From contig NC_015064.1 in the NCBI RefSeq assembly GCF_000178975.2, forward strand, positions 3,596,001 through 3,660,000: DNA of 64,000 nucleotides. The letters run 5' to 3'. The translations under genes and the position numbers were made by a program. The DNA is from Granulicella tundricola MP5ACTX9. GTDB lineage: Bacteria; Acidobacteriota; Terriglobia; Terriglobales; Acidobacteriaceae. Positions 43,962 through 52,115 of this stretch are shown piece after piece. Position 1 is the stretch's first letter, and each line of letters begins with the position of its first letter. A model generated the notes under the pieces. It was not told the origin of the DNA. It saw only the letters and a program-made list of their open reading frames with translations, and searched no databases.

Positions 43962-44020
43962 GCGCCGACACAACGACGCCTTGCAAACACTCATAAGGAC
44001 GTCCGGAGGATATTGCCGCG

Positions 44021-44821
44021 GTGACTTCAAGCAAAAGCTTCCTCAAGTTGGAACATGTGTCAGTCGCTCGCGGAGCGACTATAGTTCTGCACGATATATC
44101 ACTGCGTGTCGCACCCGGGGAACACATTGCGATTCTTGGTCCGAACGGATGTGGCAAATCGACGCTGATCAAATTGATGACGTGCGAACTGTACCCGATC
44201 GTACTCCCGGGTGCAAGCGTGGAGATCTTCGGACCTTCACGTTGGAACGTCGCAGAACTACGACGCCGGCTTGGTGTCGTTACGTGTGAGACTCCGCCAA
44301 AGTCAGCGTTGGACACGTCAGCGATGGATGTGGTCCTGACCGGTTTCTTCTCGTCATCCACACTCTGGCCAAACCTTACGGTCACAGCGGACATGCGATC
44401 CGCAGCTGCAGAGGCGTTGGAGTATGTAGGAGGAACCTATCTGGCTGACCGGCCACTAGGGCAGTTGTCAGCCGGACAGCAAAAGCGAGTAGTGATCGCG
44501 CGCGCGCTGGTTGGGAGCGGCACCAGTGAAGGCGATCGTGTGCTCTTGCTCGACGAACCATCCAACGCCCTTGATCTAGCAGCGCAAGCAGAGCTTCGTC
44601 TGACGATGCGGAATTTGGCCAAGACGGGGACGGGAATCATTCTTGTGACCCACCACATTGCGGATATCGTTCCCGAGATCAACCGCGTATTGATGATGCG
44701 CGAGGGCCATTTGATCGCGGATGGCCCGAGGGAGGTTATGCTCACTGAAGAGAAGCTTTCAGGGCTGTTCGAGACGCCCGTCAACTTGAGCTACCGCGAC
44801 GGCTATTTGCACGCGTGGTGA
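44021..44821 (+). CDS. ABC transporter ATP-binding protein without a permease partner
   Basis: This 266-aa ATPase has Walker A GPNGCGKST, Q-loop region VVTCETPP, signature LSAGQQKRV, Walker B VLLLDEPSNALD and H-loop LVTHHIAD. It resembles the YlmA/ModF-like single ATPases. No permease or binding protein gene is adjacent, so it may serve a distant partner or act in translation-linked or regulatory work. GTG start at 44021 follows GGAGG by about 11 nt. It probably shares a transcript with the MFS gene. Confidence 0.85.
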   Translation: MTSSKSFLKLEHVSVARGATIVLHDISLRVAPGEHIAILGPNGCGKSTLIKLMTCELYPIVLPGASVEIFGPSRWNVAELRRRLGVVTCETPPKSALDTSAMDVVLTGFFSSSTLWPNLTVTADMRSAAAEALEYVGGTYLADRPLGQLSAGQQKRVVIARALVGSGTSEGDRVLLLDEPSNALDLAAQAELRLTMRNLAKTGTGIILVTHHIADIVPEINRVLMMREGHLIADGPREVMLTEEKLSGLFETPVNLSYRDGYLHAW

Positions 44822-45110
44822 CGTTACTTATCCTTTCAAGTTGGCTGATTAAGTACCGTTGTCTTTGGGTTCCTGTCAAAGTCAATCAGTCTGATACCCC
44901 TGCGCTATTGAGCCCGAACTGTTGTGGCCTACATGCTTCGGGCGCCCAACTGATTCGTGTTGCTGGAGCGGTTTGACTTAGTCCGTCTAGGGCGCATCGA
45001 TTGATCGGAATGCCGAATGGAATGACTTCGCCAGCCACTACGCGACTTGTGGTCGATCTCATGCAAGCGAGCGTACGATGAATCGCGTACGCTGCGCGGC
45101 CGAAGTTGAT

Positions 45111-45410
45111 CTAGGCTGACCGTACTGGTGGAGTTACACACTGGTGCAAGATAACGGGTTCGCCTCCGTCATCGCGGGTAAGTTTGCCTTCGAGAACGTG
45201 CCTGGCGTGGAGCGTCGCTGTGAACGTGCTGCCGTCTTCGAATTCAATACCGATTTCCGGTCCATACGGCCCATCTTCGAAAAGCTTGAGCGAACGGACG
45301 ATGCGGCCGGCAGCTTCCTTACACTCGATCATGGTTTCGCACTCCATGTGATCCTGACCCCAGCGGAGCATATCACACTCATCGTGTGTAGACTCATAGT
45401 GGTCAGGCAC
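45111..45410 (-). CDS. Small conserved-looking hypothetical protein
   Basis: This ORF of up to 99 aa is of good composition, with beta-rich segments (EDGPYGPEIGIEFEDGSTFTATL) and a final EPVILHQ. It may start at GTG 45410 or at ATG 45347. It lies head to head with the XRE-type regulator gene 13 bp away, a layout seen for regulator-target pairs. I recognise no named family. Confidence 0.5.
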   Translation of the reverse strand: MPDHYESTHDECDMLRWGQDHMECETMIECKEAAGRIVRSLKLFEDGPYGPEIGIEFEDGSTFTATLHARHVLEGKLTRDDGGEPVILHQCVTPPVRSA

Positions 45411-45423
45411 GAAGCATGGATAT

Positions 45424-45645
45424 GTGCCTGCTCATTCTCCCAAGTTCCTGTTTGGAAAGTCCATCCGGACACTACGGGAAGAGCGCGGGTATTCGCAGGA
45501 AGAACTCGCGGAACGTGCGGGTCTCCACCGGAATTACGTCGGAGGCATTGAGCGTGGCGAACGGAACGTTGGCTTGGAGAACATCGTCAAGCTAGCGAAG
45601 GCACTTTCGGTAAAGTCTCGCGACTTATTTGAGAGCCTGCCGTAG
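45424..45645 (+). CDS. XRE-family HTH regulator
   Basis: This 73-aa protein is a single Cro/CI-type domain: FGKSIRTLREERGYSQEELA, then ERAGLHRNYVGGIERGERN, then VKLAKALSVKSRDLFE. Minimal XRE proteins of this size often control mobile-element or restriction genes. The GTG start at 45424 is the first in frame. The divergent small gene at 45111-45410 is its likely target. Confidence 0.85.
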   Translation: MPAHSPKFLFGKSIRTLREERGYSQEELAERAGLHRNYVGGIERGERNVGLENIVKLAKALSVKSRDLFESLP

Positions 45646-45833
45646 CCGACTTTGGGGTACGAACGTTCCTGCCCCCAGAGTGGTCGTGGAAGCCTCGGCA
45701 CTCCGTGCTTGAGCCTGCGGATTCCTCGCAATCGCGCTATACAGTCACACTTCATCGGAGCGAAGAACGCTCTACACTTGCCTTTGCTGGGCAAATACAG
45801 GGCGAACATGCGATGTAGGTCACGGAGTCTTGC

Positions 45834-45950
45834 ATGTCCAAGCTGCATCAACTCGAAGTTGCTATGGAGAGGCTGTTTGCCGAAGATGAAGGACTACCGT
45901 GTCCAGCCGCAGCCGAACTCCGAAGAAACTTCGCTCAGCACGTCCGTTAG
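45834..45950 (+). CDS. Possible 38-aa small protein
   Basis: ATG 45834 follows GGAG by 6-7 nt. The peptide (MSKLHQLEVAMERLFAEDEG and an Arg-rich end) has natural composition. It overlaps the ORF at 45886-46068 in another frame. The two may be parts of one broken gene. No family is recognised. Confidence 0.25.
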   Translation: MSKLHQLEVAMERLFAEDEGLPCPAAAELRRNFAQHVR

Positions 45951-46068
45951 ACTTCGCGTTTCTGAAACCACACAACTGGTCGATCTTATTAACACGGCCT
46001 TCGAGGGCATCCCCAAATGGGACGCCTTCGCTCAGCATTATGGAGGATGCGAGCTGTGCAATACCTGA
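45886..46068 (+). CDS. Possible 60-aa ORF next to a receiver-domain remnant
   Basis: The frame codes for a plausible peptide (TTQLVDLINTAFEGIPKWDA, ending in CELCNT). After its TGA the same frame runs directly into response-regulator receiver sequence. It has no good ribosome-binding site. It may be a fusion scar from a deletion rather than a gene. Confidence 0.25.
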   Translation: MKDYRVQPQPNSEETSLSTSVRLRVSETTQLVDLINTAFEGIPKWDAFAQHYGGCELCNT

Positions 46069-46185
46069 ATCGACGTCACACTGATGGATCTCCGATTTCC
46101 AAAGGCCAGCGGCATTGAAGTCATCGGTGCCCTCAGGAGGCTCTGCCCTGTTTCGCGGATCATCGTGCTGACCAGCAAAGGGGGA
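46069..46185 (+). pseudogene. Receiver-domain remnant of a response regulator
   Basis: The frame reads IDVTLMDLRFPKASGIEVIG and then SRIIVLTSKGG. This is the centre of a NarL-type receiver: phospho-Asp strand, alpha3 and beta4 with the conserved Thr/Ser. Upstream and downstream parts of the domain are missing, and a further frameshift is likely after 46185. It is a dead fragment within the cargo region. Confidence 0.6.
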
Positions 46186-46537
46186 TGTTCAGCCTCTTTA
46201 AGCGTTCAAAGCGGAGTGGGAGGCGAAAGGTCGAGATTCGCCCTTTATGTGTAACGTAGATTTCCCTGCAGAACCGCCACGGACAGACTATGCCGAGTTC
46301 AGACGCAAACTGACCAGGGATGCGCATTCCTAATCGACTTCCATTCGGGTCAGTCTGAATAGACACTTTTGTGTGAAGTGCGCGCGCCGCAGGCGGTAAA
46401 GGGGAGAAGTGCAGGAAGGGGGACCGAGCGTGTTACCAAACTCGCCAAGTGTCTTGCGGGACTGAATTGCTGACGACAAGCCGACTTGTAGGGACCGATC
46501 CGTCTAGACACGTCCCAAATTTCTACCCTGGGTTTGC
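46186..46537. other. Intergenic stretch
   Basis: The sequence following the receiver remnant up to the end of the minus-strand monooxygenase gene has no supported gene. It may contain further decayed regulator sequence. Confidence 0.35.
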
Positions 46538-47740
46538 TTAGGCCTCCGGCGCAGGTTGGACGACTTCAGTGCGAGCAAAGCTCCGAAACAGAGCTACAAC
46601 ACGGTCAGCAGCATCCGGCGCGTAGAACATCTCGGTGTTGGCCATCGTGTCCGCAGTCATGTGCCGCATCCGATCAAACATCTGTACCTCGTACTTTGCA
46701 ATCGCCTCAGAGGAACTTCTTTCACTAAGGAGTAGCTTCGATAGCACCAGCGCGTCAAGCATCGCCATGTTCACGCCTTCTCCTGCGTAGGGCGGCATGA
46801 CGTGCGCCGCATCGCCGATTAATGTGACGTTGGGCTTTGGCTCCCAACGCTGATCGGATGGGCATGTCAGTAGCGGGCGCCAAACCATTGATACAGCCTC
46901 TCTGAAGAGAGGCTCCCATAACTTACTCCATCCCTCGAAGTTGCCGTGGAACCACGCGACCCGCTTATCCGGGCTGGTGGCCTCTTCAAGGCTCTCCCTC
47001 AAGACATCGTCTTTCGTCTTCAATCCCGCGTACACCAGCACGCTACCGTCAGACTTAGTGCCCATGCCTATCGTTCTTTCGCCTCCAAGAGCCATGAGCG
47101 CTGCCCCACCGAGGAGACTCCACAACTCCGGTATGGTTTGCTTTGCAGCAGGAACCATCGCCTCCACAAGCGATACACCTACATACTCCGGCTGGATCGG
47201 AGTGACCAGATTGCGCAGGCGAGAGTTCGCACCGTCGCTTCCGATGGCGATGTCGCCCAGTGCCGTCTTTCCGCCGGCGAAACGTAAGAGTACCTGGTCA
47301 CCACGCATCTCTGCATACTCCAGCTTGCAATCCCATTGCACCGTCTCGGGCTGAAGCGAGTCGAGCAAGAGATCGCGCAGTGGTCCGCGCTCAATCTCAG
47401 GTCGCTTCCCATCACCGGACATGCGGCGAACATGATCGTGAAGAACTGTTCCTCTGGCGTCGGTAAGGCGAAGTCGATCAAGATCAGGGCGGTGGTTGGC
47501 CCAGAACGCTTCCATCAAACCGGCAGCCTCTAGTGCCGCCAGCCCGGAGCCTTCGTGGAGGTCTAACGCGCTGCCCTGCACGCGTGCACTGCGGCTTTGA
47601 TCTCGCTCGTACACCACAACCTTAGCGCCACTCTGTTGCAGCAGTCGGGCCAGCGTCAACCCGCCAGGTCCTCCTCCAACAATGGCGATGTTCTTTCCGT
47701 CAACGGCACTCGTAGATATGTGTTGGGTATTGTCTTGCAT
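46538..47740 (-). CDS. FAD-dependent monooxygenase, TetX-like
   Basis: This 400-aa class A flavoprotein monooxygenase has IAIVGGGPGGLTLARLLQQ (FAD), RGPLRDLLLDSL (Arg near the isoalloxazine) and LIGDAAHVMPPYAGEGVNMA (FAD ribose and flavin). These match the group that includes the tetracycline-degrading TetX and related hydroxylases. Actual resistance cannot be inferred from this. ATG 47740 is chosen because GGAGCGGTA lies directly upstream; the longer frame to 47842 is rejected. It sits in cargo, convergent with the region of the receiver remnant. Confidence 0.87.
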   Translation of the reverse strand: MQDNTQHISTSAVDGKNIAIVGGGPGGLTLARLLQQSGAKVVVYERDQSRSARVQGSALDLHEGSGLAALEAAGLMEAFWANHRPDLDRLRLTDARGTVLHDHVRRMSGDGKRPEIERGPLRDLLLDSLQPETVQWDCKLEYAEMRGDQVLLRFAGGKTALGDIAIGSDGANSRLRNLVTPIQPEYVGVSLVEAMVPAAKQTIPELWSLLGGAALMALGGERTIGMGTKSDGSVLVYAGLKTKDDVLRESLEEATSPDKRVAWFHGNFEGWSKLWEPLFREAVSMVWRPLLTCPSDQRWEPKPNVTLIGDAAHVMPPYAGEGVNMAMLDALVLSKLLLSERSSSEAIAKYEVQMFDRMRHMTADTMANTEMFYAPDAADRVVALFRSFARTEVVQPAPEA

Positions 47741-48288
47741 TACCGCTCCTAAGGATGTTCGACCTGAGCGGTTCGTCGGTTGCAGAACCACACGGACGAA
47801 CAAGATGGACGCATAGCGTCTGTTGTTCGTCGTGGGGATCATTTGCAGAAAGCAAACGACCAGAGATTTCGTTTCCGAAAGGACTTGGGCTTACCAAACC
47901 AAGTCTGCCTCTTCCGACAGAAGCAGAATACCATCCGAACGCGACGCCAGTAGCAGGGCAGGATCGCTCCCGATAATGTATGGTCCGCCGCGCGACTGCA
48001 AGGGTTAGTTTGGGCGAGAAGACAAGTCTGCGCAAATGTATTCGGCCTTTGAGTGGAGATGCTTCCTCCTGGCCATGATGAGATGCGCGCGTGTGTGGCC
48101 TTATAAACGCCTCGGTCGTTGAAGACCATTATCAGGATCAGGCTCTTAGACACGCCGTTGTGACTGTTCTTTCGTCCTTGCTGTCCTATGCAGACTTCGG
48201 TGGGGAAAGTTTATAGATCCGTCGTCGGAGTGAGGGAAAGTGGGAACGCGAAGCGTTTCCAAGCCGAAGGCGTCTTTTCCTCACTTGC
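47741..48288. other. Intergenic stretch between monooxygenase and IS110 transposase
   Basis: This stretch contains the monooxygenase promoter region and the 3' non-coding end of the IS110-type element. Its outer border could not be placed. Only shadow-like short ORFs are present. Confidence 0.35.
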
Positions 48289-49314
48289 TCAGGCTGGCAC
48301 GGTTGTTGACCTGTACTCGTTGCCGCTCGACAGTACCGCCCAGGCGACACGGGCGAGCTTGTTGGCCATGGCGACTACGACGACGTTCTTATGAGCCCTG
48401 GCGTCCAGCTTGTCTAGCCAGGCCCCGATGGGCGCACGGTCTCGCCGGATGCGCAGCACGGCAGCTCGGGCGCCGTGGATCAGGATCTTGCGCAGGTAGA
48501 CGTTGCCTCGCTTGCTGATGCCGAGCAGCTTCGCCTTGCCTCCAGTCGAATACTGTCGCGGCACAACGCCCAGCCACGCAGCGAACTCGCGGCCCTTGCG
48601 GAAAGCAGCGCCGTTGCCGATTGCAGCAACGATGGCTGTCGCAACCACCGGCCCGATGCCTGGGATCTGCCGGATGCGCGTGCAGCCAGCATCTGCCGCG
48701 GAGATCCGCTCCAGTTCGTCATTGAGTTCTTCGACCTGCCGCTCGACGGTCTTCCACTCATCCCACAGCGTGTTGATCAGGTTACGCATCAATGGCGTCA
48801 GGCCGGCTTCCGCGTTCTCGAGGATGTCGGCCATGGCAGCCTTGAGCTTCGCCGGCGTCTTTGCAAACACCAGACCTCTTTCAAGCAGGAACGCGCGCAG
48901 TTGGTTGATCACGGCCGTCCGTCGAGAGATCAGCCGGTCACGAACACGGTGGATCGCCTGCAGATCCAGCTGGTCATCTGTCTTGATCGGGACGAAGCGC
49001 ATGTTCTTGCGATCCACCGCCTCAGCGATCGCTTCCGCATCAACGAAGTCGTTCTTGTTCGACTTCACGAAAGGCTTCACAAACTGCGCCGCGATCAGAC
49101 GAACATCATGGCCCTGACTCCGCAAGGCACGGCCGAGGAAATGAGCTCCCGAGCAGGCTTCCAAACCGATCAGGGAAGACTGCAAGTTGGCCGTATAGGC
49201 CAACAGCTGCTTCTTCGAAAACTTTTTTTTCACCAGCAGCTTGCCAGCCGCTCCCAATGCCACAAGATGAAAGGTCGTCTTCCCCAGGTCGATGCCAACG
49301 GACTGTATCTGCAT
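48289..49314 (-). CDS. IS110-family DEDD transposase
   Basis: This 341-aa protein has the RuvC-like DEDD domain at the N terminus: D in SVGIDLGKTTFHL, E in LIGLEACSGAHF, D in NKNDFVDAEAIAEA. It also has the Transposase_20 C-terminal domain (IRQIPGIGPVVATAIVAAIG, FAAWLGVVPRQYSTGGK, Ser region). It is complete and starts at ATG after AAGGAGG. Such recombinases are guided by a structured RNA made from the non-coding end of the element. Confidence 0.95.
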   Translation of the reverse strand: MQIQSVGIDLGKTTFHLVALGAAGKLLVKKKFSKKQLLAYTANLQSSLIGLEACSGAHFLGRALRSQGHDVRLIAAQFVKPFVKSNKNDFVDAEAIAEAVDRKNMRFVPIKTDDQLDLQAIHRVRDRLISRRTAVINQLRAFLLERGLVFAKTPAKLKAAMADILENAEAGLTPLMRNLINTLWDEWKTVERQVEELNDELERISAADAGCTRIRQIPGIGPVVATAIVAAIGNGAAFRKGREFAAWLGVVPRQYSTGGKAKLLGISKRGNVYLRKILIHGARAAVLRIRRDRAPIGAWLDKLDARAHKNVVVVAMANKLARVAWAVLSSGNEYRSTTVPA

Positions 49315-49459
49315 AGCGATGATCCTCCTTGTCGAACCTGCTTCTACGATCCTCCTGGTAACACGGGAGAATCAAGCGGCGGACCATCTCATTAACGCCC
49401 TTCTCATCAACGATCATCAACTGACGGTAAGCCGACTTGTCAGAACTGTAGCGAATCCC

Positions 49460-49544
49460 GCCTCGCATCGCTCTAAGTGACACTCGCCATGATAGACGCC
49501 CATCACTCCTGAGACGAACTGAACTCTTGAGCGACATGCGAGGC
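49460..49544 (-). repeat. Stem-forming repeat in the IS110 upstream non-coding end
   Basis: GCCTCGCATCGCTC (49460-49473) can pair with GAGCGA-C-ATGCGAGGC (49529-49544), leaving a 55-nt loop. It lies 145-230 nt upstream of the transposase start, within the non-coding end that in IS110 elements such as IS621 encodes the bridge RNA. Identification as a bridge RNA is an inference from position and pairing. Confidence 0.35.
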
Positions 49545-49556
49545 GGCGTCGAAGGA

Positions 49557-50204
49557 CTACAAAACGTTTCTACTCGCAGCGGCAGTTTTGATCGTGGCGC
49601 GAAGGCCTGCGTTCTCAGCCTCGAGCGCGGCAAGGCGGTCCTGCAAGGGGCGGAGAGCGGGCTGCAACTCTTCAACGGTGTACCGCGGCGTGATGTGCTG
49701 AGGACAGTTCCAGTCGAAGCCCTCGACGTGTATGAGGATGGCGCGCTCCGGAATGTCCTTCGGATCGGCGGGGCGGAGGCGCTTGATGAGTGTGGCTGAT
49801 TCGGAGTCGCTCTCGTGAATCTCGACGCGGCCGAGAATCTTCAGCCGCGTCTGGTTTGGGTAGTCCATAAAGAACAGGGCTACACGCGCGTCGTGCTCCA
49901 GGTTGCCTAGCGAGATGTACTGCTTGTTACCCCGTAGGTCCGCGAAGGCGATGAGCTCGGGCGCGAGAACCTTGACGAAGCCAGCCGCACCGCCGCGATG
50001 CTGGATGTAAGGCCAACCGGTCTCGCTCACCGAGGCCATGTAGAAGCTGTCACGCATCGAGAGGAACGTCTCTTCGCTGATGCCCAGGCTTCCGCCGGTC
50101 GCACCGCCTTGAGCCATACGCTCATACTGGCGACGGCTGCCGTGCTCCTGCTGGTGCGCTTTGACTACGTCAGTGAAGGCAAGCTCATGGAAGCGGTTTC
50201 CCAT
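49557..50204 (-). CDS. PNPOx-like split-barrel flavoprotein
   Basis: This 215-aa protein has the split-barrel fold of pyridoxamine-phosphate-oxidase-like proteins: DSFYMASVSETGWPYIQHRG, LIAFADLRGNKQYISLGNL, VALFFMDYPNQTRLKILGRV. This subgroup often binds FMN, F420 or heme and reduces or stores small molecules rather than acting in vitamin B6 synthesis. A C-terminal coiled-coil segment (LQPALRPLQDRLAALEAEN) is added. It is followed at once by the IS110 element. Confidence 0.82.
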   Translation of the reverse strand: MGNRFHELAFTDVVKAHQQEHGSRRQYERMAQGGATGGSLGISEETFLSMRDSFYMASVSETGWPYIQHRGGAAGFVKVLAPELIAFADLRGNKQYISLGNLEHDARVALFFMDYPNQTRLKILGRVEIHESDSESATLIKRLRPADPKDIPERAILIHVEGFDWNCPQHITPRYTVEELQPALRPLQDRLAALEAENAGLRATIKTAAASRNVL

Positions 50205-50398
50205 TGGTTTTATCCTCTCGATTCAGAATCTATGGGGTGACCTGCGGAGATTGCAGTTCCTGAACTGTCGTTACCCCGCGCGATAGATTCGATCCGTCTC
50301 AAATGCGGCAGACTCCGGCAAGGGCCTGCATGTGGGCAACTCTACCAAGTTGTTGGGTCGTGGCTTTCGTGTCTCCGGCTCGTATCGCGCTCGCGCAT

Positions 50399-50983
50399 CT
50401 ATCCGGCCCGGCGCTGGGTTCGCGCGACCTGAAAGCTCTTGAGGACAGCCCCGGCCGGGGAGAGAATTGGAACCTCCTTTGAAGTCCCATAAAGCATTCT
50501 CGTAGTGAGGCCACCATCAACGACGCTCAGCAAGGCAGCAGCCACCACTTTCTTGTCGAAGGCGTAGGGCTTCAGCAAATTGATGAGATAGGCAAGAAAC
50601 TTGTTTTCGTGTTCGACCGCTATCCGGTGGAAGGGGTGGTCAAAATCTGGGTACTCGGATGCGATCCGAAGGAACGGGCATCCGATGATGTCGACGCGAT
50701 TGACTACGCGTTCGATCCTGGCTAAGGCTTCATGGATGTCTTCCGGGGGCGCAGGACTATCGAGATACTCAAAGAAGGATCGGTCGCGATATTCAAGGTA
50801 AGCGGTCACCAGGTCATCTTTGCTCGGGAAATGCCGGTAGAAGGTCGCTTTTGCGACCTCGGAGACGGACATGATCTTTTCGGTCCCGGTGGCTCGGACC
50901 CCCTCTGTGTAGAAGAGGCGATCGGCAGCTTCAAGGATCCTCTCCCGCGGCTCGGATTGTTTTTGCGAATTCATCAGATTCAT
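50399..50983 (-). CDS. TetR-family repressor
   Basis: This 194-aa protein has an N-terminal TetR HTH (RERILEAADRLFYTEGVRATG, then VSEVAKATFYRHFPSKDDLV). The C-terminal ligand domain contains Cys in VDIIGCPFLRIASEYP. It is divergent from the ahpD-like group at 51076 across a promoter with two perfect 18-bp palindromes, so it should repress both itself and that group. The start may be at 50983 or the ATG at 50974. Confidence 0.9.
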   Translation of the reverse strand: MNLMNSQKQSEPRERILEAADRLFYTEGVRATGTEKIMSVSEVAKATFYRHFPSKDDLVTAYLEYRDRSFFEYLDSPAPPEDIHEALARIERVVNRVDIIGCPFLRIASEYPDFDHPFHRIAVEHENKFLAYLINLLKPYAFDKKVVAAALLSVVDGGLTTRMLYGTSKEVPILSPAGAVLKSFQVARTQRRAG

Positions 50984-50984
50984 G

Positions 50985-51046
50985 TTGACAGAAGACAGAC
51001 CAGTCTGTCTATACTATTCCTGCATTGTAGACAGACCTGTCTGTCT
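50985..51046 (+). promoter_or_regulatory. Promoter with twin TetR operators
   Basis: TTGACA (50985-50990) is followed by -10 candidates TCTATA (17-bp spacing) or TATACT (19-bp). Two perfect palindromes lie at 50993-51010 (AGACAGAC-CA-GTCTGTCT) and 51029-51046 (AGACAGAC-CT-GTCTGTCT), 36 bp centre to centre. The first covers the -35/-10 spacer and the second the start of transcription. This is a clear repressor layout for the divergent TetR protein. Confidence 0.88.
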
Positions 51047-51075
51047 TTGCTCTGTTTTACGAAAGGATTACGACC

Positions 51076-51630
51076 ATGAATACGCAAGTCGCCCTCTTCA
51101 GTCCCGTTGACCTTGAAACCGCCCCCGAGAAGTCTCGTCCGCTCCTGGAAAACGTCCAGAAGTCCTTCAAGTTCATTCCGAACCTCTTTGGAGTGTTCGC
51201 AAACTCTCCGGTCTTGCTCGAAGGCTACATGGCGCTGGAGAAAGCCTTTGACAAGGGCAGCCTTAACGCAGTGGAGCGCCAGATCATCCTGCTCTCCGCC
51301 AGCGTTGAGAATCGCTGCGGTTATTGCATCGCGGCGCACAGCACGGTGCTGAAGGCCTTCTTGCATGCTCCGGCCGAGGTCGTTTCGGCGGTGAGGGCAA
51401 ACGAGCCCGTGTCCGATCCGAAGCTACAGGCGCTTGTCGCGCTCACCAAGGAGATCGTCACGGAACGCGGACACGTGAGCGAGCAGGTCATGGATAACTT
51501 TCTGGCCGCCGGATATCGAAAGGATCAGGTGCTTGAGGTTCTGATCGGGGTCGCACTCAAGACGATGAGCAATTACCTGGATCACATCTCCCATACGGAA
51601 CTCGATCCGGCATTTCAGTCGGAAGCCTAG
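51076..51630 (+). CDS. AhpD-like carboxymuconolactone-decarboxylase-family protein
   Basis: This 184-aa helical protein has the redox-active motif NRCGYCIAAHS (C-x-x-C followed by His) of AhpD-like alkylhydroperoxidases. AERQIILLSAS-type helices precede it and DQVLEVLIGVALKTMSNYLDH follows. It probably reduces peroxides or serves as a thiol relay. It is the first gene behind the TetR-controlled promoter, with AAAGGA upstream of the ATG. The group it leads suggests response to electrophilic or quinone stress. Confidence 0.88.
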   Translation: MNTQVALFSPVDLETAPEKSRPLLENVQKSFKFIPNLFGVFANSPVLLEGYMALEKAFDKGSLNAVERQIILLSASVENRCGYCIAAHSTVLKAFLHAPAEVVSAVRANEPVSDPKLQALVALTKEIVTERGHVSEQVMDNFLAAGYRKDQVLEVLIGVALKTMSNYLDHISHTELDPAFQSEA

Positions 51631-51686
51631 AGCCTCGTTCTGACGGAACCATCAACCACACCGCTGATCAAGAAAGGAATATCGAA

Positions 51687-51986
51687 ATGGCAAAGTTCGC
51701 ATTGCTTGTTGAGTTGAAGGCTAAACCGGGGAAGGAATCAGAAGTCGAGGCGTTTCTGGAGAAGGAGGCCAGTCTGGTGAGAAAAGAACCTGGAACGCTG
51801 TCCTGGCATGCTGCCAAGGTCGAAGGTGAAGCTGGGGTCTATCGTGTCTTCGACACCTTCGACGATGAAGCTGCCCGCGAAGCTCATTTGAATGGCGAGG
51901 CGGGGCAGGAGCTCGTGGAGAAGGCTGAGGAGCTGTTCTCCGTCGCTCCTAAAGTTTATCGGCTCGGGGTGGTTGCCCAGAAGTGA
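51687..51986 (+). CDS. ABM-fold putative quinol monooxygenase
   Basis: This 99-aa domain reads FALLVELKAKPGKESEVEAF, then EPGTLSWHAAKVEG and FDTFDDEAAREAHLNGE. The pattern matches YgiN-type quinol monooxygenases and other cofactor-free ABM enzymes. AAGGAA lies close to the ATG. It is the second gene of the TetR-controlled group. Confidence 0.85.
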   Translation: MAKFALLVELKAKPGKESEVEAFLEKEASLVRKEPGTLSWHAAKVEGEAGVYRVFDTFDDEAAREAHLNGEAGQELVEKAEELFSVAPKVYRLGVVAQK

Positions 51987-52115
51987 GGTCCAGAGACGGT
52001 GCTTCGTTGTGAGACGAAGCGCCGTTGGATCGCTACCCAGATACCGATTGTTAGCACTTTGTCCCTCTGCAGCAGGCAAAACACAACTGAGCAATACCAG
52101 GGAGAACAACTCATC

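Larger units (their letters stand above)
48289..49545 (-). mobile_element. IS110-family element (ends approximate)
   Basis: It is defined by the complete IS110-type transposase gene plus its upstream non-coding end, which carries a stem-forming repeat at 49460-49544. IS110 elements lack classical terminal inverted repeats and make little or no target duplication, so the borders given are only the span that can be supported. It lies between the TetX-like gene and the PNPOx-like gene. Confidence 0.6.

Noticed and set aside
48475..49395. Plus-strand ORF of 306 codons inside the IS110 transposase
   Set aside because: Antisense shadow of the transposase, a common artefact for IS110 genes.
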